Below are positions 31,373 through 41,786 of a stretch of 64,000 bases of DNA, in pieces (positions within the stretch are counted from its first letter, which is position 1; every line of letters starts with the position of its first letter). The translations under genes were made by a program, and so were the position numbers. Below the pieces are notes generated by a model that saw only the letters and a program-made list of their open reading frames with translations, did no database searches and had not been told where the DNA came from. The stretch is taken from the NCBI RefSeq assembly GCF_047496725.1, contig NC_132979.1, positions 11,325,001-11,389,000 of the forward strand. Direction: 5' to 3'. The DNA comes from Anoplolepis gracilipes (lineage: Eukaryota; Arthropoda; Insecta; Hymenoptera; Formicidae).

Positions 31373-33929
31373 TGTTACGTCAAGCGGGGTCGCGGCTCCT
31401 AAGAGTGCTCGGACCTTTCGTCTGACCGGTCGCGTATTTCAGAAGCTAAGCTTCTGGGGATTCCCCGCGACTAGGACTATCCGGACGATGAATGTTTTCC
31501 CTTACCAAAGGCGATGTATTAGGGATATGGCGGTGGTGTTACCGTGTATATGATGATGCGGCAGTGTCAAACAAAAAAAAAGGAAATGGCAATTATCGAT
31601 TAAGGGAAGTCGCGCGATGTGAACCCCTCGGGAATGGTTCCGCTAACGAAGACTCTAATAGGGTTCGCTAACGAATAGTAAGAGATGTTTCTATTTCTTA
31701 AACCTCTGAGGAAGCCGGCGTAAGCGTTAACGCACCGGTCGCAGTCGAAAACCAAACGGGAAAAACTCTGCTAGATTACGGAGGCAGGCCGTATACACGC
31801 CGGAATAGCGCGTGCTATCGATCGCGAGATGTACGTTGAAGTACGCGTAAGAGTCTCTATCGATATTGTCGGAATTTACAAAGCAAGATACGCAATACGG
31901 GGTGAGTTCTAATTTGTGAGCGAATCCCGAGATGTAAGTGCAACGGACGTTTTCTAATCGGTGACGCGCTTCGACGGCGGGAGAGGAGGGGTGGCCCCTT
32001 CTGTGCGGGGCGCAGTTGTCCGTAACACATGTAGGTGTGTTGTCAATAAGTTATGGTTAAATATTATTGTTATTGTTCGTATAAAGTTGTTATTAGTCGC
32101 GGTCGGAACAGGGAAGGAGTACAAATAATTGAATAATGAGAGATAGGTTTCTTATATTTATTCAGTTTAGATATTGATTGTTTACAATTTAATGAATAAA
32201 ATAAAACGCGCGTTATACAATATTTGAAACGAGTATTAATTTGGAAGCAAGTATTATTTTCGGGAAAATCTTGACAAGAGGGAGAGAGAGTGGTCAACGC
32301 GAAACACAGAAAATAATAAAAAAGGGGTCGGTCGTAAACCGACCTCGGCAGCGCGGAGCGAAAATACTATTTCGGAAGGATTTAGCCGAAAGCGAGCTGC
32401 CCAAGCGAAGCGCAGGAAGCAAAAAAAAAGGGTCGGTCGTAAAAGTGTCGGCACGAGAAAACTCTGGGTTTTCTAAGCTTCGTATTTTTAAGTAACGCTG
32501 CTACGAGATATTGTTATATTTCGTTCCGCATAATGTTAATCTATTATTATCGATTGTTCCGCGGAACCCCAGTGCTCAGGGGTGGAACACCCGTAGTTTA
32601 GGTATAATATTTCGTCGCGTATCTGGAGCTAGCGGGTCTTCCTCGGATCTCCCGGTACGTAATTCGCGGGCGGCAGAGGGGGAAACAGTAGCTGCGTGTC
32701 CAACGGTATTAGTTTACGCGGCCACGGGAAATATCCCATAGACTTTATGCGGATGTCAGTCCTCAGAGGTTTGACCTGCTTCGCTCGTAGCGCCGGGTTA
32801 AAGTACGCCTTGTATTCTAAGTCAAAGTATAGGCGATCCGTCCCGAGGAATTCACTATCCGCTTCACTGACGGGGGCGTATTTGAATTCGTAATATAAAC
32901 GTCGCGCGTGGAATTTGTGTCCGCCTCTTCTTATTTTTGGCATCTACAAAAAGATCAAATTAGTTTCGCGTGTTCGCTAGGTTCGACCATTGGTTTTGAG
33001 GTAGGGAGGTGGCATGTGCAAAATATTAGCACGATGCTATCAGGAGAAGGTGTAAGCTTGGTCTTAGGGTAGGAGTGCCGTATGTGCAGAATCTTAGCAC
33101 GATATCGGCCGGGTAGGGGTAGTAACGAGCGTACAATTGTTTGCACTGCTACGTCGTTGGTTTGGCTAATGGTCGAAACCAGGTCTGTTGAGGGTCGGAT
33201 TGGAACTTAATATGACGCCGAACGTAGAAAATGCGGACTGGGTTCAGGTACGTTTCGGTATTAATGCACAATGAAATTTCGTAAATATATGTATATTTTG
33301 ACTGAACTTACATTGGATGGTTACAGTGGTGACGCGTGAATATGGATCAGAGAGCTATCGGCACGGAGAACTGACGCAGGGTGTATGGACGTAGTATAAT
33401 GAAGTAACGATATAATGGGCGCTCGCGTGAGATAGAATGACGTTGAAATGGAACTGTATGGAATAGGATCGCGTACTGAGATGGAAACGAATGTGGATAT
33501 GGAAAGCGTGTTGACTTGGAACAGTGTTTGGAAATGGAATCGCGTATAGAAATAGAATTGCAAGGATGAGGAGCACTTCTAGAGAGAGAAGTGCATCGCT
33601 CAGAGTCTCGAATTGATGTGTCGATTTTTGGGACTGTTTCGAGGTCCCTCGGTTTGTGCGGGTCAGGGTTGAAAAGTAAGGTGGACGCGTAAGAAGGGTT
33701 ATCTAAGGGTTCGGAATGGCGAGGAAGTCCTATGGTGGTGGCAGAGCGGCTATTTTATGATTAACGTTTCGTACTGTCGGCTAGAGTCGATAACGGTTAT
33801 AATGGGTAACTTGTCTAGTGAATAACTTATCGGCTAAAATGTAGTCGGTAACTTGTTGTTTGGATTTATATTATAAGTTTGGTGTTTCTTAAAAGTAAAT
33901 GGAAAAAATTTTGGTGCTGGGACGTAACA
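31373..33929. mobile_element. 2.56-kb insertion with TGTTACGTC ends (probable solo LTR) in MCP of copy B
   Basis: Ends TGTTACGTC and GACGTAACA form a 9-bp inverted repeat starting TG and ending CA, with a 4-bp ATGG duplication. That fits an LTR, and the right end read outward (TGTTACGTCCCAGC) resembles insect gypsy LTRs. No gag-pol is present, so a long solo LTR or a short non-autonomous element is most likely. A TIR transposon is the alternative. The interior is moderately GC-rich, with one open 104-residue frame. Confidence 0.7.
32629..32943 (-). CDS. Unrecognised ORF inside the 2.56-kb insertion
   Basis: 104 residues starting MPKIRRGGHKFHARRLYY, with YFDLEYKAYFNPALRAKQVKP and a proline-rich end (LLFPPLPPANYVPGDP). 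The composition looks protein-like rather than random, but I know no family. It could be a captured exon or an LTR-encoded ORF. Confidence 0.3.
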   Translation of the reverse strand: MPKIRRGGHKFHARRLYYEFKYAPVSEADSEFLGTDRLYFDLEYKAYFNPALRAKQVKPLRTDIRIKSMGYFPWPRKLIPLDTQLLFPPLPPANYVPGDPRKTR

Positions 33930-34059
33930 ATGGGTATTCTTATCTCGTCACTATGTCCGAACGTTGTGTTGCGAATGGGTTGTAGGCGTGAGTCTCAATC
34001 TTGACGATGTGATCGTCAAAGATTGGTTCGTCCGCGATGTTGAGAATGTCAGTCATCGT

Positions 34060-34262
34060 TCAAATGTTTCGCATCGCGATACCTAAAGATTGTAAAAACG
34101 CAACGTTTGATGCGTTTAATTTCTTTTTCTTAGTGCAGAATGATTGCATATTAGCAAATCTCGATGTTGTTGTCGCGGGCGTCGTAAAGATTGTGTTATC
34201 TCTCACGTCTTTCGATCCATTCAACACGAGTATCACACGCTAATTTTGCTGCCGTCGTACAT
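34060..34262 (-). pseudogene. Tiny gene between minor and major capsid genes, copy B
   Basis: ATG at 34262 lies inside the minor capsid 3' end. The reading frame (MYDGS..) shifts once, then gives CTKKKKLNASNVAFLQSLG and stops 4 bases before the MCP start. Matches 9551-9736 in A. Overlapping start and stop with both neighbours imply coupled expression. About 67 residues, unknown role. Confidence 0.5.
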
Positions 34263-34992
34263 GCACTCTAATGGTGATCTCTTCTCCTCGAAAATCGAGT
34301 AATCGTCCTTCCTGATCGACAACGCGTTAAATCCGTAATGTTTCGTACGATGATCGGTAGGTAAATGATGTGTGCGCCGGTGTTTCCGATATCTTATATC
34401 CTGGTGGTACCTTCGGTGAAAATTCATGTATCGTATGAACGAGTTTACCGTTGTTGTATGCACCCGCGGTGACATTACATTCGACGCGGATAATGTTCAC
34501 GTTGATAATGTTAATCGGCACGTCTGACTCGTACCATTTTCGCGGCTGCAGTATACGGTTCGAGAATCCTAGCAGCGATCCAATGTTGTTAGGCTTGCTG
34601 AAATTTATTCTGTAGGCGCATTTGATCTCGCTCCTCATCGTATTGTAATTAGCGCGGAGCACTATCGGCCATTCTCCATCCTCAAAGTCATCGTCGTCAG
34701 TGTGTTTTTTATCACCATCACGAACTGTGTGTTGCGAACGTTTTCGTGAAATTGTTTTTTTCAAAAATTTATGTATCGCTTGCAGCTCGTACGATCCCTC
34801 GGGAATCGTAATTTCCGCATCGTCTTTGCCAAAGTAAAATTTATTATTCGAGGAATTCACGTTCGATATCGTGTGATAACTCTCAAAATCCGCTAGACCG
34901 AGCTCGTATTCACCATCACTTAAATCTACGGTGGGCGAGTAATTTGCCGCGAGAACGCTGCTCTTCCCAATCAGTGTGAATGTCATAGACAT
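34240..34992 (-). pseudogene. Polinton minor capsid (penton-like) protein, copy B
   Basis: The start at 34992 (MSMTFTLIGKSSVLAA) matches the A start. Frame open through YELGLADFESYHTISNVNSS, ITIPEGSYEL, an acidic loop absent from A, GSLLGFSNRIL, WYESDVPINIINVNIIRVEC and PPGYKISETPAH. A frameshift near 34370 breaks the last 40 codons (VVDQEGRLLDFRGEEI in another frame). More complete than copy A. Confidence 0.77.
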
Positions 34993-35041
34993 GTTGACCA
35001 AACTGTTTAACGAATACTAAGTTAAATAGCGCAATGTATGT

Positions 35042-35085
35042 CTTTAAATTCGCGTGCATCGACCGCTCGGAGAAACTGCAAGCAT
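35042..35085 (-). repeat. Duplicated tail of the protease gene
   Basis: TAAATTCGCGTGCATCGACC followed by GCTCGGAGAAACTGCAAGCA matches 35520-35563 inside the true protease 3' end. The two copies flank the TIR-derived block 35086-35460. Confidence 0.75.
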
Positions 35086-35460
35086 AATAGAGCGTAGGAC
35101 AAGGAGAGTATGACGTGGTGTAAGAAGGAAGGCGCTGTATGTGTAGGACAAGGAGTGTATGATGATAAGAAAAGGAGAGCATGATGGTGGGAAAAGAACA
35201 GCGCTATAGGCGTAGGACAAGGAGAGTATGATGTGTAAGAAAAGGAGAGAGCAAAGGAGAAGGCTGCAGTAAAAGAAATATAAATGTAATTATTAAGATA
35301 TTAAAAGTATTTTTGATACATTTCCAATATAATAGTTCAGGTTAACTATGTATTTCAATTAAAAAATATATATAAATGTAACTTATTATTATTATATAAT
35401 ATGCAGGAAGAAGGATAGGATTTTATAAAGAAGATACATAGCGATATATATGTTTAATAT
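35086..35460 (+). repeat. Internal block of terminal-repeat sequence (second)
   Basis: Same sequence class as 27060-27200 and 28905-29165 (GCGTAGGACAAGGAGAGTAT, GAAGGCGCTGTATGTGTAGG, GAGAGCATGATGGTGGGAAA), ending with GAAGAAGGATAGGAT...AAAGAAGA. It is wedged between the penton-like and protease genes. Confidence 0.78.
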
Positions 35461-35490
35461 ATATATATAATTTTTATTAAAAATGTGTTT

Positions 35491-35886
35491 TCATACATAT
35501 AATGTGTATGTGTTAAATTTAAATTTGCGTGCATCGACCGTTCGGAGAAACTGCAAGCACAATTGTCCGCAGATGCTTTGATTATAAGTTTGATAGGATG
35601 TGTGATTATAATCTATTTTTGCCACATTTAAATGTCGTACCAATTCATTCGGCGGGCGCAGATTGCCAAAACTGTCAAAATATATAGCGCGATTCCTCCT
35701 CTTTGCATACGCTACCCAGTGAGTACCCGAGCCTTTAGCGTTATCCAAATTTATGATGCCGCTCTCGTTTCGATATATACCACCGATCGGTAATGAGTCA
35801 CGCATAAAAACACCTCTAAAATACGGAATGTGCATATGTTTTGCTAGTTGAAGCAGTTGTATGTTGGTAGTTGCACCCTTTGGCAT
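35491..35886 (-). CDS. Adenain-like cysteine protease, copy B
   Basis: Intact 131-residue ORF starting MPKGATTNIQLLQLAKHM. Catalytic His in THWVAYAKR, acid in YFDSFGN, and Gln/Cys in NQSICGQLCLQFL. The last residues (after RTVDARKFKF) run into the TIR-derived block and differ from copy A. Same position and role as 10450-10821. Confidence 0.88.
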   Translation of the reverse strand: MPKGATTNIQLLQLAKHMHIPYFRGVFMRDSLPIGGIYRNESGIINLDNAKGSGTHWVAYAKRRNRAIYFDSFGNLRPPNELVRHLNVAKIDYNHTSYQTYNQSICGQLCLQFLRTVDARKFKFNTYTLYV

Positions 35887-35888
35887 TT

Positions 35889-36531
35889 TTAGTGTCTCTT
35901 TGACGTTTTTTTTTCTTCTTTCTCATTGAGACTCCTTATCAGTATTTGTATGGCGCGAGATACAATTCGCGACCTTCCATGGCGCGATTGTGACGTAGCA
36001 TCTCTTGAAACTGACGTTGTGTAGCTTTTCCGTCGTACCATCTTTGCTACACCAGTCGCTCCACCAATCAGAGATCCGAGAGCACCCAACACTGGTAGAA
36101 TCGGTAATACGCCCCCGCGTTTCGCTACCGGAAGTATTCGTTTTTTCGTAATCTTTTTCTTCGTCGACGACTTTTTCATCCCCATACCCATTTTCGTCTT
36201 TGCTTTCATGACCGTCCTGTGGTCAAACAGCTGTGGCGGCTGCTCTTTCACCAAAATTCGAATCTTTCGCTGTAATACGTTCTCGCGCCCTCGCAGCTAG
36301 TATACGATCCGTTACGTGTCGTTCGCTGAAGTCGTTGCTTCGCGAGTAAGCTAAATCGTGTTCACGACACGCGACGTCCAATGGGTTGATGCCTCGATCA
36401 CCTCTAGTCAATCGTTCTTGTAAACGAGTTCCCGGTCCGCAAAATTGATATCCAGGAATATGTAATTCGATAGGAAGTGCGTTTATCGTGCGATTCAACA
36501 GCCTACAGCCTCTTACGGTTCTCGCTGACAT
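35889..36531 (-). pseudogene. Phospholipase A2 plus pX-like protein, copy B (C-terminal breaks)
   Basis: The start at 36531 (MSARTVRG) overlaps the upstream stop. The PLA2 part is intact here: GYQFCGPGTRL Ca-loop and NPLDVACREHDLAYS with the His-Asp pair. A frameshift near 36230 breaks the linker. The Lys-rich and ILPVAKRGGVLPILPVLGAL segment is open from 36200, and the C-terminal tail is frameshifted again near 36035. Together with A this shows the same two-domain design. Confidence 0.77.
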
Positions 36532-36774
36532 TCGTAACAATCTTTTATCATCGGCGCTGAACCGTCAATGTGCGTTTGTTGCCATGGTCGATTGTAATGT
36601 TCGAAACAGCGACGATATGTTTGAACCTCCGAATCCGCTTTTATGTATTCCGGAAGTTTGTCCCACAGACGCTCCACGTAACGACCAAACTGTTGCAATA
36701 AAATAATCTTCGGTATATATCTGTTCTGAGGTAAGGTTGAGAATATCACAGTTATCCGACAGTGAAAGAAACAT
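36513..36774 (-). pseudogene. Conserved unknown Polinton protein (CYECQ), copy B
   Basis: Starts MFLSLSDN at 36774, frameshifts near 36715, then RYVERLWDKLPEYIKADSEV and ends KDCYECQREP. The 3' end overlaps the PLA2/pX-like start by the same geometry as in A. Confidence 0.6.
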
Positions 36775-36782
36775 ATTTGATA

Positions 36783-36817
36783 CTGAGCGGTTTCGATTTG
36801 ATGCGCATCTATAAATA
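36783..36817 (-). promoter_or_regulatory. Core promoter TATTTATA..TCAGT, copy B
   Basis: TATTTATA and TCAGT are conserved with the same spacing as 11700-11734 in A, ahead of the ATG at 36774. Confidence 0.6.
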
Positions 36818-36874
36818 GGCTCTCCTCCCCCTCCTCCTCCTCAGAAAGTATTGTTAAGTCTGATTAGACAAGTC

Positions 36875-37559
36875 ATGCGATTCGTGCTACAACCAACGGT
36901 AATTAAAGTAACAAATTTTGACAATAGGCTAATGCTTGAAAAAGAAATACACAAACATGGAAAAATGTTACCGAATACGCGGTCTCATTTGCGGCCCTTT
37001 GAATTGTGATAAAACTAACTTGTTGATAAGCTTGATAGAAAGTCCAAACGGTATACGCTTTGAAAATTTATACATATATTCAAAATCGCTTCAACAACCA
37101 AAATATCAATATTTGAAAAATTTACTATCATCGATAGATGAAATTGGTTACTTTACGTTCTCTAATAACCACGATGTCATTCCATCGAGAGAAGCGCTTC
37201 CGAATTCTGTTTTTATCTTTGATGACGTGGCATGTGACAAGCAAGATACGATAAGAGACTACTTCTCAATGGGTCGACACTCAAGCGTTGATTGTTTCTA
37301 TCTCTGTCAAACGTATACCAAGATACCCAAGCATCTTATACGCGACAATACTAATCTGTTGATTTTATTTAAACAAGACGGTAGAAATTTGCGACATGTG
37401 TACAACGATCATGTAAATACTGACATGTCTTACGATGATTTTAGCGCGTTATGTCAAAAATGTTGGCAGCACAAGTATGGATTTCTAGTAATTGACAAAG
37501 ACAGTTCAATGAGCAATGGACGCTACAGAAGAGGTTTTAATGAATTTGCGGTACCGTAA
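36875..37559 (+). pseudogene. Polinton packaging ATPase, copy B (N-terminal frameshift, altered Walker A)
   Basis: Start MRFVLQPTVIKV at 36875. A small deletion near 36972 shifts frame before the P-loop. From there to 37559 the frame is open. The Walker A region reads GPLNCDKT, where A has GPSNCGKT, so the P-loop glycine before Lys is Asp. Walker B FIFDDVACDKQ is complete. GRHSSVDCFYLCQ and KYGFLVIDKD follow. Probably not a working ATPase even apart from the frameshift. Confidence 0.8.
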
Positions 37560-37610
37560 AATGGTCAGTTGCTATCAAAACATTGACAGAGCAACGTCTA
37601 CATAAAAAAC

Positions 37611-38400
37611 ATGAGTGATAACAGTGATCGTGAAAAGATTGCGCGAAAAATTGCACAGACGAGCGAGTCAATTCGCAAAAAATATCGCACGTTAAAAACT
37701 GGTAAAATTGAGGAAGATGTAGCGTTGGAGAAACAGTTTAAGCCGATTATTGAACCTTTAAAACAGCTTGTTCAAAATACCATCGATGTAGAATCCGACG
37801 TATCGAAAATCGAGCCGTTTGATATACTCGAAAAAGACCATGTGGAAAAGAAAATTATTAAAGTTAAAAAACGATCAAGAATCTCATTGAATGATTTGAG
37901 CTCAAAGCAAAAACAATTAAATGTCTCATTAAATGATTTACCGATAACTTCTACACCGAATCAAAGACGAACGATACCGGACACATCTACTCAGATAGAA
38001 ATTGCGCAACCGCGTCAATTATCGTACGAGCAACTACCCACCGAAGAAATTTTTGAAACTACACTTGATTCGTTGGTTACAACGGTTCAACGTGAATTGC
38101 AAACGTCCGAAGGTGTAAACATATTTCGAGAGCATTTAGGTCCACTCGGACAAAAATATATACTAACTTTTATGAATCAAGATAGAGATAAAACTATGAA
38201 TTATGTGTCTGGCATTAAGTTTTCTAACGATGGACTAATCCTCGGTGATAAACATTTTGAACGTAGACAAAAATGATAATATAATTATCAATGAAGTAAA
38301 ATATACGGGAACGCCGGGTCTCTATAAATTAATTTTCAAAAAAATCCCCGACGTCTCGACAAAACTAATCAGTCGATCAGCGTCGCGTGACACTTTACGA
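37611..38400 (+). pseudogene. DUF8207-like Polinton protein, copy B (C-terminal deletion)
   Basis: Starts MSDNSDREKIARKIAQTSES and is open to 38276, with Ser/Thr/Lys-rich linker, IFREHLGPLGQKYILTFM and IKFSNDGLILGDKHFE. A 1-base shift near 38265 then leads to IINEVKYTGTPGLYKLIF. The roughly 80 residues that follow in A are missing, and the frame runs straight into the next gene start. Confidence 0.65.
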
Positions 38401-38417
38401 AGCGTCGGAAAAAAAAA

Positions 38418-38780
38418 ATGCCTATCAATAAATTTGGCTTATTTGATTTAAGAAATGATGCAACCGGTACAAACGGCTCTTGGCATAGATTGGTAAAAAG
38501 TTATGTGCACGAAAACGCTCTGTGTCGCGTCGTTATAGACTTCGATGCAAAGTCGCGTAAGATTCGCCGTGTAGCGCAACTTGAGGCTGACATCGATGCC
38601 GTCAACAAATTGTACGTGCAATCCTGCGTTAAAAGATTAATGAATCGACAGAAAGAATCAGACGAGAAGCTTACTTCGTTTGAGAAGGACGTGCGAGCAT
38701 TACAGATTGTGCTAAACAAACTTCAACGCGCGGCTAACGCTAACTCAGAGACAGCTATCAACCTGAATGAGCATCAGTGA
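38418..38780 (+). CDS. Small coiled-coil Polinton protein, copy B (intact)
   Basis: 120 residues starting MPINKFGLFDLRND. The basic middle (KSRKIRRVAQLEADIDAVNKLYV) is followed by a long heptad-like helix to the end. Copy A is broken. Function unknown. The next ORF starts 4 bases before this one stops. Confidence 0.62.
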   Translation: MPINKFGLFDLRNDATGTNGSWHRLVKSYVHENALCRVVIDFDAKSRKIRRVAQLEADIDAVNKLYVQSCVKRLMNRQKESDEKLTSFEKDVRALQIVLNKLQRAANANSETAINLNEHQ

Positions 38781-39178
38781 ACGGGTTAGGAGCGGCTATC
38801 GAACGGTTATCAAACAGCTACGAAGGATTATCGAACGGCTGCGAACAATTATCGAACCGCTACGAAGAATTACCGAACTGCTATCTAACTACAATGAGTG
38901 GCAGTGGCAGTGAACGACCTAACAGCAGCAGCAGCAACAACAGCCTCGAACGAGGCTATCAGCATCTCAAGCAGGGCTGCGAACGAGGCTACGAACACGT
39001 TCTTAACGGCTACACTCAAGGTTACAAACAATTCAAGAACTCCTACGATCGTTCAAAAGACGTCTGTGAACGAGGCTACGAACGGGTCAAAAGCGGCTAC
39101 GAACGAGTCAAAAACGACAGTGAAAAAGGCTGCAAACGAGTCAAGAACAATTTTCGAATAGGTGAAGGACGGCGGTAA
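38777..39178 (+). CDS. Repeat-built protein (GYERVKN-type units), copy B only
   Basis: 133 residues with an unusual internal repeat of 7-15 residues: RLSNSYEGLSNGCEQLSN at the start, then GYQHLKQGCERGY, GYERVKSGYERVKN and so on. The DNA shows matching short repeats (CGAACGGTTATCAAAC-like, then GAACGAGGCTACGAACG). It overlaps the previous gene by 4 bases (ATGA). Probably an extended helical or coiled-coil rod. No counterpart in A and no family known to me. Confidence 0.5.
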   Translation: MNGLGAAIERLSNSYEGLSNGCEQLSNRYEELPNCYLTTMSGSGSERPNSSSSNNSLERGYQHLKQGCERGYEHVLNGYTQGYKQFKNSYDRSKDVCERGYERVKSGYERVKNDSEKGCKRVKNNFRIGEGRR

Positions 39179-39286
39179 ACAACGCAAGAATGGCTGCGAA
39201 CGGATTAAGAACGGGTCAAAAAACGTGAAAAAAAACATAGAAAAAATGGAACTTAAATAACGGTTATTAAAGGACGATAAACGAAA

Positions 39287-40264
39287 ATGAGTGATAAAAA
39301 GCAAACAACAAACGACCATCGAGAAAAACTGACAAAGCAAAGAATCAACATAGTTTGGAGAGACGGCAGTCGGTAAACGAACTGCATGTGCCAGCGAGAA
39401 AAAATTTCCCCCGAATACACGATAGTGCGGGGATACGATGATCTGTGGTAAGCCGACATCGTCGAGATGCGTCCGTATGCTCGAGTCAACAAGGGATACA
39501 ATTACATACTCACTGTTATGTGTTGAGCAAGAATGCGTGGGTCGTACTGCTCAAGAGTAAAGGTGGAAGCGAGACGGCCGATGCGATTGCAGAGATAATT
39601 CGAGACGATGCGAGATGCCCGAAAAATTTTCAAACCGATCAAGGAAAAGAATTTTACAATGCAAATGTACAAAACCTCATGAAGAAACACAATATTAATC
39701 ATTATTCGACATATTCTGTCATGAAAGCCTCGATCGTGGAACGCTTCAATCATATTTTGAAGAATAAAATGTGAAAAATGTTTACGCTCAATGGAAACTA
39801 CAAGTGGATCGACGAACTATCGAGACTCGTTGAAGAGTACAACACGCAAAAACATCGCACTATCGGTATGAGACCTGTCGATGTTACTCCAGCCGTCGCA
39901 GAAAAACTTTTAAATACGGTGTACAGCAACGTAAAGATTGCGGCGCCGGCGAAATTTAAAATAGGCGATTCGGTGCGCGTGAGTAAATTCAAGATTTTAT
40001 TCGAAAAAGGCTACACACCAAATTGGACCACCGAAGTGTTTGAAATTGTTAAGATACAGAAAACTAATCCTGTGACATATATTAAAAGATTCACGCGGAA
40101 ATCCCGTCGCCGGTGGATTTTACGAATACGAACTACAACGCGTTGCTAATCCCGATATATATCTTGTGAAAAAGATATTGAGGAAGAGGGATAAAGTTTT
40201 TGTGAAATGGTTGGGATTCGATAGTTCACGGAATTCTTGGATACATAAAAATAATGTATTGTAA
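39287..40264 (+). pseudogene. Polinton integrase with chromodomain, copy B
   Basis: Starts MSDKKQTTNDHREKL and stops early at 39375. A further TAA replaces the Gln codon before ADIVEM, and frameshifts follow near 39525. The core from 39535 reads KNAWVVLLKSKGG, FQTDQGKEF and VERFNHILKNK, then a TGA near 39773. The C-terminal part and chromodomain (KVFVKWLGFDSS, NSWI) are in another frame after 40080. Same order as A. Confidence 0.8.
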
Positions 40265-40298
40265 AAATATAACAAATATTATATAAAGTTTACATATA

Positions 40299-41237
40299 CA
40301 GGGTGTCCCAGAACAACCTTCCGTCCGTAAACTGACGTATTTCTGACACAATTCTAAGACAATTTTTCCTTTACCAAAATTTGATTTGAAGCGTAGTTTT
40401 TGTGTTATAAGCAAAAATAATTAGCAAATCACGCATTGAGTATAGAAGGCAGGCAGGAGCGGCGCGGCGCATCGCGAGCGCGGGCGCAGCTGACCGTCTG
40501 ACGGTGATTACCGCCGCATGAGTCGCTATTTTATCTTATAGCATAAAATTATGCTTTAAATAAAATTTTGGTAAAGAAGAAAATGTCTTATAATTACGTC
40601 AGGAATACGTGTTCCTTAAAATAACATTACTTTAATGACCAAAAGTTGTTCCGAATCGCCGGCCGTCGGACGCTGCGATCAGCTGATTGCTACACGCGAT
40701 GTGTGTATGTCTGAATGTGTGCGTAACAGGAAGGAACAGAGTGAGTGAAAGAAAGAGAGAGAGAGAAATAACCGCCTCCGCGACGGCGACGCTCCTTCGA
40801 TTGTCATCGACATTGTCGTCAACGACTTCAGACTGATCGATATATTGATTTTCCGGCTCAGCTGAGAGACACATCGCGTGTAACAATCAGCTGATCGCAG
40901 CGTCCAACGTTATTTTAAGGAACACTTATTCCTGACGTAATTATAAGACATTTTCTTTACCAAAATTTTATTTAAAGCATAATTTTATGTTATAAGATAA
41001 AATAGTTAGCGACTCATGCGACGGTAATCACTCGTCGAACGGTCAGCTGCGCCCGCGCTCGCGGTGTGCCACGCCGTTCCTATCTGCCTTCTGTACTCGA
41101 CGTGTGATTTGCTAACTATTTTTGCTTATAACTCAAAAACTAAGTTTCAAATCGAATTTTGGTAAAGGAAAAATTGTCTTAAAATTGTGTCAGAAATACG
41201 TCATTTTACGGACGGAAGGTTGTTCTGGGACACCCTG
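40299..41237. mobile_element. Foldback MITE (939 bp, TA target) downstream of the integrase
   Basis: CAGGGTGTCCCAGAACAACC at the left and its complement at the right, flanked by TA. Nearly the whole element is palindromic (AAACTGACGTATTTCTGACA / GTCAGAAATACGTCATTTTA, and matching CAGCTGA cores). The TA target and long arms suggest a Tc1/mariner-superfamily non-autonomous element. Confidence 0.82.
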
Positions 41238-41337
41238 TATATAAATATATAATATTCAAATATACACTTTTTTGCTTTTTTACGACGGTATTCTGTAATG
41301 CCCCCATGGTAGCGTATCGATACTTTTAGGTATTATA

Positions 41338-41786
41338 CAGGGTGTCGCATAATTCGCGAACCATCTGTCAGGTGCAGGTAGAGTAGGTTAAACTGGGTAA
41401 AAAAGTTATGTATCATTTTGCAATTTTCGCAATAGTTAATGAGATATTAATTATAAGAGATTAGCCAATCGGCGCTCGGCAGGAGCGCGCGGCACGAAGA
41501 AGGCTCCCACTATTACTTGATACTAGGCGCGCCAATATGTGTGTGACTCTTCAGGTTGTCAATGCAGAGGGTTCCTCCCACCGCTTCGTCGGCGCGCCTA
41601 GTATCAAGTAACAATGGGAGGCTTCTTTGTGCCGCGCGCTCTTGCCAGGCGCCGATTGGCTGATCTCTTATAATTAATATTTCATTAACTATTGCAAAAA
41701 TTGCAAAATGGTAAATAATTTTTTTACCCAGTTTAACCTACTCTACCTGCACCTGACGGGTGGTTCGCGAATTATGGAACACCCTG
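41338..41786. mobile_element. Foldback MITE (449 bp, TA target) inside the 3' end of PolB, copy B
   Basis: CAGGGTGTCGCATAATTCGC at the left and the complement of CAGGGTGTTCCATAATTCGC at the right, TA on both sides. Long inverted arms contain GCGCGCC/CTAGTATCAAGTAA blocks, with a short unique centre. It splits the final PolB codons. Half of a relative is at 424-621. Confidence 0.82.

Larger units (their letters stand above)
30296..34056 (-). pseudogene. Polinton major capsid protein, copy B (split by an insertion)
   Basis: Starts MTDILNIADEPIFDD at 34056, frameshifts in the TYNPFA region, and is cut by the 31373-33929 insertion. It continues QQQDLYTLPYESFLYIEGEL, LGFCENYRRIVINARHELILI and PHVLLSEIKKLSMLRVLE. 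It keeps a Trp codon at the site that is a stop in A, and ends NVVRKIT at 30296 after another frame change near 30650. The length without the insertion is close to copy A. Confidence 0.78.

Noticed and set aside
31373..33929. Complete LTR retrotransposon in the MCP gene
   Set aside because: No second LTR, gag or pol could be seen; it is treated as a solo LTR or short element.
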